Assembly (NCBI GenBank): GCA_038503065.1
Contig: JBCAMK010000015.1
Location: 806,001 to 870,000 of the forward strand
DNA length: 64,000 bases
Direction: 5' to 3'
DNA from: Paragyromitra xinjiangensis
Taxonomy: Eukaryota; Ascomycota; Pezizomycetes; Pezizales; Discinaceae
Shown piece by piece: positions 44,566 to 56,168 of the stretch. The position numbers and the translations under genes are program-made. The stretch's first letter is position 1. The number at the start of each line of letters is the position of its first letter. The notes under the pieces are model-generated. The model ran no database searches and had not been told where the DNA came from. It saw only the letters and a list, made by a program, of their open reading frames with translations.

Positions 44566-46268
44566 TATTATTTATTTATTTATTTATATTTCATACTGCA
44601 TAAATCCAAAACGGATATGGCATACATATAGAGAAAACCAAAAAGAAAACAAAATCAAAACGCAACTAACTACCCGATTCCTCCCACTGGGTCCAACTCA
44701 GCCCTCTATGGCTATTCTTCAGTTAATGTATTAATACCCCGATCTAGTGCCCTCTCCCACAGGACAAGACTACCCTAGGCATTCTTCTTTCACCAGCACA
44801 TGCTTTGTGCCTATAGCACGTCCCTCCAACAATCCGAGCACTGTCAAGGGAGATGAAGTCGTAAGGGTGGGGGGGAGACTTAGATTTGCATGCGATTCTG
44901 TCTTTCACTTGCAGCTAGTCTTGCTGCTGTGAGTTTGAGGCACTCGGGGGAGTTACCACGATGTTGTTCACCACAATTGGCGCAGCGGAGGATGGTGTGG
45001 AGGCAGGGAGATCCTTTGACATGGCAGGAAGGTTTGCCGCAGGTGTGTGTTGACACTGTATGAGGCCCAGCACAGATGGTACAGATGGGGGTCTTGCTGG
45101 TACAGCGTTGTTGGTGGTGGCCAAAGGCCAGGCAGTGGGTGCATTGGGTATCCTGTCCAAAGCGAAGGTATTTGGAAACCTTGAGGCGGCGTCCGAAAAG
45201 GGAGAGCCCTCTCTCAAGGGCAGTGGTGGCAGGTTGTTTCCCCTGGATGGTCAAGACCATTGAGGAAGCCTGCTTGCCCTCTCTCTGCTCTGGTCTGGTG
45301 AGCCAGCGAGGGTCGCGCATGAGGGTGGTGCCAGGGTTGAACTGTTCAACCTCTGACCTGATGTGTTGAAATCCTTCTTCGCCAGAAGGGATGGAGGTGG
45401 GGACGTTGTGCAGAACAACCTGGAAGAGAGTGACTTCTTTCTCCAGGCTGTTGGCATTGGGAATGGTAGATCTCACAATCTCCTCAAGCTTTGATCTCTG
45501 CTTGAGGAGTGTGTCGGAGGTGGTGGTGGTGACAGCAATGAGCTGCACATGGTGAGCAGGTGTAAATCGCACTTCTGCAATCAATGGGCTTTCTAGGGCT
45601 GCATTGACTGCATTGCGAATAGTGAGTGGGGTGACGTCCTCAGGAATGGGTAGACCATTCCTGGTGACGATTAGGGTGCGGTCGTGTTTGGGAGGGTTGG
45701 TGGGTGTTTTGGGGGCCTTTGAGGCCTTGGTGGCGGGTCTGGAGGCCTTTTTGGAGGCAACCTGAGCCCAGGAGTGTGGTGCAGGCGCCGGTGCAGCTGC
45801 TGGAGGTGGGGGGAGTGAGGCAGGACCAGAAGCAGAGGCCAGGATAGTAGTCAGGGCGCGTTTCTGCTCCAAGTCTGCCACTTTGGATGTGAGGATTGCT
45901 ATCTTTTCCACAAGAGCAGGGTCGTTGTGGTAGGTGGCAGGAGGTGTGGGTTTTCTGGCTGCTGTTTCAAGCCTCTCAATCTTCTTGATCATCTGCTTGA
46001 TGCATCTGCGGTATTCGTGAAGATTCCTGCACAGCTCTGTGACTGTCTGTGCCATCTCCAGGGTGGTGGTCATGGTAGGGGGGTGGTAGTCCTCTGTTTC
46101 GCTTTCAGACTCACTCGTCTCATGGTCCTGAGAGTCTGGGGGAAGTGGGAGGGATTCATAGTCCTGCAGAGCAACTGCAGGGCGCAGTGGAAGGGCCTGG
46201 GTGGGTGTTTGCTCTGGGTCTCCATGGTGGGAGGCCAAAAAGCGCGAAAATGGGGGTGTTGTAGGTGC
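44566..46268 (-). pseudogene. ORF1-only LINE copy B, 5'-truncated, ORF otherwise open
   Basis: The minus-strand tail begins at 44566. ORF1 is open from the truncation point (46268) to the stop at 44880, missing only the first ~35 codons. It reads through ETEDYHPPTMTTTLEMAQ, the coiled coil, SWAQVASKKASRP and three zinc knuckles. Its 5' break abuts the (TTTA)n tail of LINE-I copy C. Confidence 0.85.
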
Positions 46269-46685
46269 TATTTATTTATTTATTGCTCATATTGCATAAA
46301 TCCGTAATGGATATGGCATACAATGAAAGGAAACCCCATGACCGCACAATAACTAACAAAAGAAAATCCTCCGCGAACATGAACCAACTAATTAGTAGAT
46401 ATCCACATCAGATATCTTTCGCGAAAACATAAGAAAAGTAAATTAAAAACAATTAACATAAAAGATAACAAAAGAGGAAATAACAATTTATCTCAAAGTT
46501 CTACCGAACAGTAGAAACGAACGGAATATCAATCGACAGGGTAAAATCATTGGGAAATACTCCAACAGTTTCATAATCAGAAATCCTCCACACAGTCATG
46601 TTCCATCTCACCCCACTTTCAGGGTCTTCATCAGTTTTCTATCGTCCTTCACCATCACATGCTTTGGGCCTGTAGCCCGTTCTTT

Positions 46686-49600
46686 CTAGCCGTTCTCTTC
46701 TTCTCCTTCGTTTTCTTCCTCTTCGTCATTATAGAGGTATATTCCTTGATGGGAATACCTGTTGTCTTCTTGTCGTTCCAGGGTCCAATTTCTGGTAGCG
46801 ATTTGGGTAGGTGTGAGGAATGTTTCAATGGTGGCAGCCAGGCCAGCATTGGTGTGCATCGCAGTTCTCCATGTGAGTGGCATAGGTTGGAGGGCTGCTT
46901 TGAGTGCTTTGCGATGGGCAGGAAGAGGTTCCTGGCCACACTCTAGCAGTAGGTGTTGTGGTGTTTGATTATCGAAGCCACATTTACATTTGGTGTCTTC
47001 AATGTTGTTGGTAGGGATTCTGGCGAGGTAGGATTTGGTGTATCCATGTCCGGTTCTCATTTGAGTGATGGTGGAGGCTGTTCTTCTGGGGATGTTTCCC
47101 CTCAGCGGGGCACTTGGTTTCAGTGCTGGTTGTCCGTAGTAGCTGCGGCCTTTCTTTGCCTGCTTCCATTTGGCTTTCCATGTCGTCAGGGAGTGTTCCT
47201 TGATGTTTCTCTTGAGGTATGTGATGGAGGTGAGGACATCTGATTCTATCCTGGTTCCTTGGGCTCCTATCTTGGCGAGCTTATCAGCTAGCTCGTTGCC
47301 GGCAACGTTGACATGTCCTGGTACCCAATAAACATGGGTTTTGATGCCACTGTCTTCGAGTTGAAGCAAGTTGTTGCGGGCTTCAATGACCAGGTGTTGG
47401 CCTGGCATAGGGAGGGGTGTTGTCATTCGTTGTACTGCTGCTTGGTTGTCTCAGTAGATGTAGACATCATTTGTCAGGTGAGGTGATCGCTGTACTTGTA
47501 GGATTGCATGCTTAGTGGCTTTTGCAATACCATAAAGTTCTGCGTCGAAGACTTCATTTTCTTTGCCGAGGTGGTAGGATTTGTTGACCACAGAGTGACC
47601 ACTGCGGAAACCAGCAACTCCAGCTCCTGTTTTGCCTTCCAGGAGGGAGCCATTAGTGTAGAATACTAGGCGATCAGTCCTAGTACTGTCTCCAGCTGTG
47701 TGGTTCCGATGATTTTCTGCTGCTGCGTCTTTGTCTGCAGGGTCGATGTAGATGTCTATGGTGTTTTGGTGCCATGGTGGGCATGCCAGATTGTCTACGC
47801 ATTCAATTTCTGATTGTGGCTGGACCCATTTGTTGGTAGATGCCAGTATCCTATGTAGTCTTGTTTCGTATTTGGGGGAGGTGGTGGTTTGATGCCATGG
47901 AGTGTTGTTGGAGCTGTCTGGTTTGTCGTTTTCCTGGGTTGAAGGCCAGGAATCAGGGCAGAGGGAGGTGATGGGATGGGTGTTGGGTAAGGAAAGGACT
48001 CGGAGTGCATATTTCCTTTGCAGCTCGTCCAATCTGATTGGGGTAGGGAGGAGTCCTGTCTCTGCTTCCAGGGCATGGACAGGTGAGGTTCTGAAGGCTC
48101 CAGCAATCTTGCGCATTGCTTGATTCGGGACTTTCTGGATGGTGTTGCTGAGTCCAATCTGCCCGTTCCACCACACTTCAGCTCCAAAGTCGCTGATGGT
48201 GGCTACACAGGTTTGGTAGAGTTGGCGGAGTGCCTTGTAACTCAGTCCTTTTTCTGTGCTTGCGAGACGGGAGATAGCCATGAAGGCTCGAAGTGCGGAG
48301 GCAGCTTTGGTCTTGACATGATGTTTGAATGTGAGTTTGCGGTCAAACCAGACACCCAGCCATCGCTGGACATCTGCCGCCTCAATCACGTTGCCGTCAG
48401 GCATTGTGACTTTAGCTTCATCAGAGGTGTCAGTTGTTCGTCTGGAGTGGAAGTGGGTGAGTTCTGTCTTTGGATTGTCAAAGTACAAGGCATTTTTCTC
48501 ACCCCATTCGGAGGAGGTGAGTGCCATGGCTTCCAATGTTCGAGAGTTTTCTGCTTCAGACTTTCCTGTAACCAGAAGGCCCACATCATCGACATAGCTG
48601 GGGCAGGTGGAATCAGGATATTTTTCTTCTAGCTCGTTGAACAATGGAGCCAGGTATAGGAGGAAGAGGATAGGGGAGGTTGGAGATCCTTGTGGGATAC
48701 CAGTTTGAATGGGTGCCATGGCTTCAATTTCACCGTCGAATGCCATACAGGCTGTTCGATTGCTGAGGAAGGAGTCCACCCATCGGCAGATGGGAAGTGG
48801 GAGGTCAAGTTCTATCATGGTCTTGATAAGTCGTTGTTTGAATACAAAATCATATGCACCTTTCACGTCCATGCAAAGTGCAGAGAGTGTTAGGCCTTTC
48901 TTTTTGGCTGCATCGGCAAGCGTGCTGATAAGCATGCAAGCATCGACAGCTGATCTTTTTGGTCGACCTCCAATTTGCCATCTATGGAGAAGGTGATGTC
49001 GTTCTGCCATGAAGGCTAATCGGGTTGCTATGATCTTTTCTGAGACTTTGCCGAGGCAGTTGAGGAGTGATACTGGTCGGTAGGCTTTTGCTATCGTATA
49101 GTCAGGTTTATTGGCCTTTCTGATGATTGCAATTGTAGCTTCACGCCATATGGTTGGGTGGTATCCTGCTTTCATGGTGGCTTTGTAGAAGGAATTGAAC
49201 TGCGTTGGGTCAACTTGATATGCTTTTTGAATGCATAGGAAGCCAATTCCATCTGGTCCAGGGGCTTTCTTTGGTGCTGAGGTCATGATTGCTTTCCGAA
49301 TCTAATCGTTGGTGAGGTCTTTCCATGGGATCTTGTGTTTTCCCGCTGGAACAGGTTCATCAAGTTCCACTGAGGGAGGGGGAGGGAATAGAGTTGTTCG
49401 GAAGAGATTGGCTTTCTCTTCAAAGGTTTTTGACTCTTGGAGGGTGGTAGGGTTGTGAAGGGTGGGGGTGCGTTCACATCTGCGAGGCTTGGTGTACCTC
49501 ATTGCTGTGAAGACATCTTTCCCATGAGCTTCTTCCAGGAACCTGTTCCAGTGTTCACTCTTTGCTGTTCGGATTCGTCTGAAGTAGGATGTGCGCAAGT

Positions 49601-50690
49601 TTTTGAATCTCCGCCACATGGCTGTAGTCTGATCTGTTCTCCAGTCCCTGAGGGCTGTCTTCATGTGTCTGCGTCCTTCTCTGATGTCTTCATTCCACCA
49701 AGGTTTGGCGAAGGGCGATGGTTTTCGTTTGGGTACATGGATGTTGGCAGCTGCTATGATTGAATCTCGTAGGTGTTGAGCTGCTTCGTCTAGGTTTGAA
49801 TGGGTTGGGTGGGAGTGTAGGAACTCCCAGGTGTCTTTAGTAGTGATGGAGGAGAGGGTGAAAGTTTGTTGGAAGCCGTCCCAGTCTGCCTTGGCCCAAT
49901 TAAATTGTTCCGTTGATGGTGGGGGGGCACATTCCAAAGAATCAGATGCAATTTCAAATTGAACAACTTCATGGTCGGATCCTGTTGCAAGGTCTTCCAT
50001 GACTGCCCAGTTCATAATCAAGTCTGTCATCGGTGAGGAGGAGAAGGCAAGATCCAAAACGGATCTGCCAGTGCCTGTTGGGTAGTTGTAGGTATAAATG
50101 TCAGGCTCGTTAATGAGGGTGTAGTGGAATTCTTCTAGTATAGCTAGAAGTGCTTCATGTCGTTTTGGTGAACGGACTCGTGAGTCCCAGAGAGGATGGT
50201 GGGCATTGAAGTCACCTGCCATGATACAGTGTTCTGGTAGTTTTAGTCCCACAAGTACACGTTCAACTGTGTATTGCGGGTGACTGTCAGGAGTTCGTTG
50301 TGATGCTGCAGGTTGTTCATTGTATATGTTGAGGAGGGTAAAGGAAGGAATGGAGGGGGTTGACAGCTCTATGGCCTGTACATCTTCGTTATTGATGATG
50401 TCGGGCCTTGGCTGGTATTTCAGGAAGAGGTTGGTTTTTGATATAAAGGTCATGGTTCGAGGGCGGTTAATACAGCTTGGAATCATTCTTGCAAATGACC
50501 CATGAGATATTGATGTCCAGGAATTTGGTGGTGCATTAGGAGAAGTGTCGGGCATAACAAAGGGTTCTTGAATAATAACTATATCAGCCGTTTCTGAGGC
50601 TGAGTCTAGGAGGGATAACATAACATTTTGGTTTCTTCGGCAGTTGTGTTGCATCAGGCGAATCTTGTGTGGGTTTGGTTGCACAATCAT
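46686..50690 (-). pseudogene. LINE-I ORF2: endonuclease, reverse transcriptase, RNase H (two stops)
   Basis: About 1,334 codons. Endonuclease (first ~230 codons): QHNCRRNQNV, IIQEPFV, MAGDFNAHHPLWDSR, SSSPMTDLIMNWAV and GSDHEVVQF. RT: APKKAPGPDGIGF, YRPVSLLNCLGKVSEKI, QIGGRPKRSAVDA, LCMDVKGAYDFVF, TGIPQGSPTSPILFLL and SYVDDVGLLV. RNase H: FYTNGSLLEGK, DAELYGIAKA, DNQAAV, NELADKLAK; then CKCGFDNQTPQHLLLEC. A TAG at 49302 (GAG in copy D) and a TGA at 47451 (TGC in copy F) break it. The first RNase H aspartate is changed to asparagine. It reverse-transcribed element RNA at nicked target DNA when intact. Confidence 0.92.
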
Positions 50691-52159
50691 TGTTCCACCA
50701 TGTTGTCTTTTTCAGTTCGGGAGAGGTCTGGGCGTGCAACACAAGATCTGTCAGTGGCTTTATGTGTTCCACCACAGTTGATGCATTTGGGAGGCATGTG
50801 GGCGCAGGAGTCAGTGGCTCTGCAAGTCCCACAGAAGTGCTTGTTGGTAGCATGTTCGTGTCCACAGTATGCACAGGCTGGCTTGGAGGAGGGGCATCTC
50901 TGAAACTTGTGTCCAAACTTTTGACAGTTAGAACATTGGTCACCAGGGCGCGCAGTCAAATAGGCTCCGGTCCTGTGTCTCTGGCCGAAGATGAGGATTC
51001 CGTTTTTGATCAGTTTGTTGTACATGCTTTTGCTGGTGATGGCAATCATCACCAAGCTGTGGGACTTTCCATTTCTCTTGTCTGGATGGGTCATGTAGCG
51101 AGGAGGTGCTGCAAGTTTGAGATCGCTGTTTTGGTATTCCAGTTCATTTTGCAGGTCGCTCATGCCGGTACGATTGTCAGGGTATTCCATGATTGGGACT
51201 CCGTGGATGGCAACCTTGTGCCAAGACTCCTGTTTGGAGAGAAAGAGAGCTTTCTCATCGCTTTCCTTCACAACTTTCTCAATGTTGGCCTTGTGTAGGT
51301 CAAAGTCAGTGCTGGTGAATCCATTGCGAGTGTAGAGCAGGAGATTTGCTTTCAGGTTCCAGGAGATTCCTGAGATCTGGAGGCTTTCTGGTGCTTTGGC
51401 AGTCAGGAGTTCTTTGTTGATGGTGTTGCGCAGGACAAGGAGATTGAGGCTTTCTTCTTTCTGATCACCACTACGTTGGACAATCATGTTCTTGGTGAGT
51501 TCTGGGGTTGGGGTTGTGGGGGTGTCAGTGTTGGCCTTCACAGGCTTTCCATCTTTCGCCACAGTGGCCCAAGTCTTTGGTGCAGGAGGTGGAGGTGGGG
51601 GAGGAGGTGCTGGCGCGTTTTCAGTTGCCTTTCCCTTTCCCTTGTTCTTCTTGGGTTGTTGGGGAGCGGTGGGGATTGTTGTTGCTGTGATTGCTGGTAC
51701 TGCTGGAGTTGCTTTCAGGGTGCGGTGGATTGAATCCACTTTCCCGATCACAGTGTGGCTCATGGAGCCTAGGGAGGTTGAGATTTGGGTGGTGAGGTTG
51801 CTGACCATCATCTTGAGCTCAGCGATTTCCTTGTTCAGGTGTTCATTCTGTGCCATGAGGTGTTGGTTGACATCGTTTTGACTCATTGGGAGTGCAAAGT
51901 AGCTGGGAGTGCGTTTGGAAGGGGAAGCAGATTGCTGTTGGTTGCCAAAGGTTCTCTTTGACGGGCCAGCTGCAGATCTGGTCCTGGTCATTGGTTCTGG
52001 CTCGTAGGTGAGGTCAATTCCTCCCAAAGTGTTCCTAAATGATAGAGGATGTGTGGGGGAGTTGCCAGCTGAGGAGAAGAATGGTGGTGGGAGTGTAATC
52101 TTGCGAGCAAATGGTGCCGGGAGAGGTTTGGTGGTGGAGGAAATAGGGTCACTGCTCAT
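50687..52159 (-). CDS. LINE-I ORF1, intact, 490 aa
   Basis: MSSDPISSTTKPLPAPFARK opens a low-complexity N-terminus. A coiled-coil-prone segment (MAQNEHLNKEIAELKMMVSN) follows. A Lys/Pro linker (KKNKGKGKATENAPAPPPP) and TWATVAKDGKP come next, then a region like the RRM-like core of LINE ORF1 (LLVLRNTINKELLTAKAPES). Three zinc knuckles end it: CSNCQKFGHKFQRC, CAYCGHEHATNKHFC and CINCGGTHKATDRSC. It is the RNA-binding partner of ORF2. The sequence is only distantly like the G-family ORF1, although both use the same 3' tail. Confidence 0.88.
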   Translation of the reverse strand: MSSDPISSTTKPLPAPFARKITLPPPFFSSAGNSPTHPLSFRNTLGGIDLTYEPEPMTRTRSAAGPSKRTFGNQQQSASPSKRTPSYFALPMSQNDVNQHLMAQNEHLNKEIAELKMMVSNLTTQISTSLGSMSHTVIGKVDSIHRTLKATPAVPAITATTIPTAPQQPKKNKGKGKATENAPAPPPPPPPPAPKTWATVAKDGKPVKANTDTPTTPTPELTKNMIVQRSGDQKEESLNLLVLRNTINKELLTAKAPESLQISGISWNLKANLLLYTRNGFTSTDFDLHKANIEKVVKESDEKALFLSKQESWHKVAIHGVPIMEYPDNRTGMSDLQNELEYQNSDLKLAAPPRYMTHPDKRNGKSHSLVMIAITSKSMYNKLIKNGILIFGQRHRTGAYLTARPGDQCSNCQKFGHKFQRCPSSKPACAYCGHEHATNKHFCGTCRATDSCAHMPPKCINCGGTHKATDRSCVARPDLSRTEKDNMVEQ

Positions 52160-52208
52160 AATGTCAGGAGCATGCTGACTGACGTTCAGGAATCGGTTGG
52201 TGGCCGTC

Positions 52209-52238
52209 TGTAACGGGTACGCCGTTACTGCCTCTAGC
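52209..52238 (+). repeat. First 30 bp of LTR-like repeat LTR2, interrupted by LINE-II
   Basis: Starts TGTAACGGGTACGCCGTTAC directly after the LINE-I 5' region. It continues at 57909 once LINE-II and one target duplication are removed. It is diverged from the 22851 repeat but shows the same block order. Confidence 0.65.
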
Positions 52239-52442
52239 GTTTTAGTGTTTTAGTGTTTTAATTCTACGGCCCTAATACTAAAGTATATCGCCTCATCCGC
52301 CGCCAACTACAAAATAAACCCTCCCCGTTAAAAATAACTAACTGAAAATAATAATAAATAAAAATAAATAAAAGAAAAATTTCCCAAGGGAAGAAAGATA
52401 ACCGAGAAAACAAATCAATCATTCCCTACTATTCGCGCATAT

Positions 52443-55400
52443 TTATAATCCAATGGAATCAATATAAGAAAAGAAATCAGAAAAATTTAACTTAGGCGAA
52501 AAGAAAATATCCCAATTTGGTTCCGAATCTTTAAAGAAATCTTGTCGTTCTTTATTTCTGAGTTTGCAAGACATGATGCGGTGATGGGAGCCATCCTGTT
52601 CGCCGCATGCGCATGTGAGGGGGTCAGTGAATCTGGTGGGATCAATGAAGTGTACTTGGTTGCGTATTTTCGCGAGTTTGGAAAATCGTTTTCGTGAAAG
52701 CGGTGTGAGGTGTTGTGCGATGTGGAATGCGGTGGGCTCTGTGGTGTTGGAGGCCCATGTTTTAAGTAGATGTTTTTTGGGTAAGAGTGTAAGGTGTCCA
52801 AGGGTGAGGCGATGCCATGGGCAGAGGGGTTTATTGTGGGCGATCGTGGCTAATTGATCGGCTTTTTCATTACCGAATATTTGTGTGTGGGAAGGGGTCC
52901 ATATTCCATTGATGGAGCAGCCTATGTTCTGGAGTGAATTGCATGCGTTGAGTGCATGCCATAAGTATTCTTTGTTGTGTGTAGGCCCTCCTATGAGTGA
53001 CTTGAGGGCGTTTTGGTTGTCAACGCATAGGTAGATGGATGTTGGATAGATAATGTGTTGGAGTAATAAGGATAAAGCTTCTTGCATGGCGTGGATTTCA
53101 GCATCTTCATTTTCGGCATGGTGTCCGAGAGCGCAGGAGTGTGTGTAGGTTTGGGTGGTGATGCCGTAGCGTATGTGGGCGATGTAGGCTCCAGAAGATG
53201 TGTGTCCGTTTTCGTTGAGGGAGCCATCAGTGTATAGCAGCCAGGCGTTTGTGAGGGTGCCTGTCCAGCTGATGTGTTGTGTGGCTGTTTGTTGTTTAGA
53301 AAGTTGGGAGATTCGTAGGGAATTTGGTGTGAGGAAGTGTGGTTGAAAGGGGTAATCAAGTCTTTCGAGGGGTTGATTGTTGATAAGGGGTTGAAGTAGG
53401 GAGGCTATTCTTTTGAGCCCTGTGCCTTTGTAATTTATTTTTTGTGGAAGAAATTTTAATAATGGAAGGAAGGCTGGATTATGCGCGCTATTTTTTAGAA
53501 TGCGGATGCCATATTTTTGTGTATGATAGTCCAGGAGTAGGTTGAGTGGTGGTAGGGAGGCTTCGCGTAGTAATTGGGGAATTTTGGTGTTTCTGGGAAG
53601 GCCAGTGATGAGGCGAGCAAGGCTGTGATATGCTGGTTGGATGTTGTCTATGATGGTGGGGGCGCCCGTCCACCATATGGGGGAGCCCCATAGCATTTTG
53701 GGGATGTGGACTATGTGCAATATGTGATGTATCGTGGCGGGGGTGAGATGTATGGATTTGAGAAGGGGATAGATGATTCCTTTGGTTTTGAGAAGGGAAG
53801 CAACAATATGATGGGTGTGTTGGTGAAAGGTTAATCTTCGATCGATTATGAGGCCAAGCATGCGGTTTTGTTCGGAGGGTAGGATGCTTTGATCGTAAAG
53901 TGTGATGGGGGTAGGTGTGGGATCTTTTGCTCAGGAGCTAAGTCGCAGGTGCATAAGTTCTGTTTTTGGCGGGGAAAAGAGGATGTTGAGGTATGATCCT
54001 CTTTGAATTTTAGAATTAAGGCGTTGTTGTAGTGTCATGGTGGCGAATTTTTGCGAGAAGCTTGCTTGTAGCATGGCGTTATCGTCAATGTAAGTGTTGG
54101 AATAAGTGAGGTTGGAAGGTGAAGGTTCGGTATCTAGGGCAGCGCTGTATATGGTGAAAGCAATGGAAGAGACAGCGGATCCTTGTGGGAGTCCACTGTT
54201 GAAAGGTATTGTTGGACTTGTGGTGTTGTTAAATCTGAAAGCTATGGTTCGGTTGGTGGTGAAGGTTTGGTACCATTGTATAAGGTACGTGGGAAATTTG
54301 AAGTGAAGGAAGATAGCAATCATTTGTTGATGGATGACGCAGTTGAAAGCTCCTTCGATGTCTGTGGTGAGGATGGAGGGTCGGAGTTGTTTTTGGTGTC
54401 CTGTTGTGGCAGGGGTGTCGAGCCAGGATTGAGAGGGTGTGATGATGTGTTGCAGGGCATCTATTGCTGAGATTCCTGTGCGTCCACCTGTGTGCTGATG
54501 ATTGATTGCGCCTGAGTTTATTGCAGCAAATTCTAATTGTCTGGTGATGATGCGTTCTAATAGCTTGCCAAGGCATGATAGCAATGAAATGGGCCGATAG
54601 GCATTGGGTTTGGCGTAGTCGTCTTTGCCTGATTTGGGTATAGGTGTGACGATTGCTTGTTTCCATATGTCAGGAAAGGCGCCAAAGTGGAGGGCGGCTG
54701 TGAAGATTTTGGGTATGAGTGAAGGGGCGGCTTGATGAACGTGTTGTAGATGAGGGTAAAGGATCCCATCTGGTCCTGGTGCAGACGCAGGAGAGGTTTT
54801 GGCGAGTAATTTTGAGATTAACTCTGGGGTGATGTGGGGTGTATTGAGGGATTGATCTGATGCGGGTGGGGGGAGCCAGTTTTGTGGTAGTGGCTGAGGG
54901 GAGGCAGTGATGGGGGGAAAGAAGGCAGTTTTAAAGGCGTTGCATTGTGTTTCAAAGTTGGGTGCGTTGTGTAGTGCTTGTATGGTGGTGGGAGGTCTTC
55001 GGCCATTGGTTTGTTTGATGGCTTGCCATATTTGCCTGGGATCGTTGGTGGAGAGGCGTTGGTGCCAGTGATGTTTTTTGGCTGCGATGATTTCGGATTT
55101 CCATTGTGTGCGGAGGAGTTGAAGGGTTTTCCTGGCGTTTTGTGGTGGGTTGGGTAATCTGAGTATATGATTTATGGTGTTTATTTTCCTTTTGAGTTTG
55201 GAGAGTTCGTTGGTCCACCAACCTTTGGAGTGTTGGCTGGGCTTTGATAGTGGTATAGCTGTGATTGTGGCGAATTGTATGAGAGATGTGAGCTGTTCGC
55301 ATTCTTTTGTGGTTTCGCTGGCATTGATGGGTTGGGATTTGTTGAGTGCTGATTGTTGTATTATGGTGTGGAATAGAGTCCAGTTTGCTTTGCTGAGGTT

Positions 55401-56168
55401 GCGTTTGGGTGTGGCTGTGGGTTTTGGTGGGAGGAATATTGTTGTTGTGATTAAGGTGTGGTCAGAGTTGTCTCTGAGGTTTTGATCAGATTGCCACGTT
55501 ATGAGATATTGTTGTATGTTTCTGAAGAGGGTGAGGTCGATGATGGAATTTTTGTTGCCGTTCCTAGGAAAGTGTGTGAAGGTTCCTGGGTGGTTGATGA
55601 GTTGGTAATTGTGGTCTTCGAGCCAGTCAACGAGCTGGTTGGCCGTTGGTCTGGTGTTGTTGATGGAGGAGGTGTGATGATCAGTTTCAGAGCCGTACCA
55701 CCATGTGTGGTGTAGGTTGGTGTCTGCTAGTATCATGTGCATGGGGAGGAAGTTGTGCATGTTAAGGTAGGTGTGTGTTGTTGGTGTGTGGTTGGCGTAG
55801 ATATTGGAGATCTCGATTTCACCTATCGCTGTGGTTATGATGATTGAAATGGCGTTGTTGAAGTAAGAGGTTGATATGCGCGGGTTTAGATTCATGTTTG
55901 CATTTATGTAAGTGACGCATTTGGGATTTTGGTTGGTTGGTGAAAAACGGTGAAAGTTTGAAATGTTAGGTGGTAGGCCTTGGGTTTCTGACCATGGGTC
56001 CTGTAGTGTGAGTATGGCGAGTTGAGTGTTTATGTTTGCGTGATGGAGTACTGAGAGGGTGGAGGCCTTTCCTTTAGCGCAATTCAGTTGTTGCACTTGG
56101 GCTATGCCTGTGATGTGTGTGGTGTGTTTAATCATTACGGTTGTTGAGTTTATGTGCGCGTTGAGCAA
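52443..56168 (-). pseudogene. LINE-II ORF2: endonuclease, reverse transcriptase, RNase H (one stop)
   Basis: About 1,240 codons with a single TGA at 53931-53933. Endonuclease-like start: VQQLNCAKGKASTL, LTLQDPWSETQG, ILADTNLHHTWWYGS and DNSDHTLITT. RT: SPASAPGPDGILYPH, YRPISLLSCLGKLLERI, HTGGRTGISAIDALQ, LTTDIEGAFNCVIHQ, SGLPQGSAVSSIAFTIY and TYIDDNAMLQ. RNase H after the stop: LYTDGSLNENGHTSSGAY, NEDAEIHAMQEAL, CVDNQNALKSL and FGNEKADQLA. It ends with CACGEQDGSHHRIMSC. All RNase H acidic residues are present. The stop may be a C-to-T change. Start could also be the Met 12 codons later. Confidence 0.9.

Larger units (their letters stand above)
46269..52208 (-). mobile_element. LINE-I copy C, nearly full length
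   Basis: Minus-strand non-LTR retrotransposon of about 5.9 kb. It has a short 5' UTR, ORF1 (52159-50687), ORF2 (50690-46686, with two stops), a 3' UTR and a stem-loop plus (TAAA)n tail. ORF1 and ORF2 overlap by ATGA, which would allow termination-reinitiation. Domain order and the RNase H fit the Tad1/I group of fungal LINEs. It serves as the reference for copies D and F. Confidence 0.9.
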
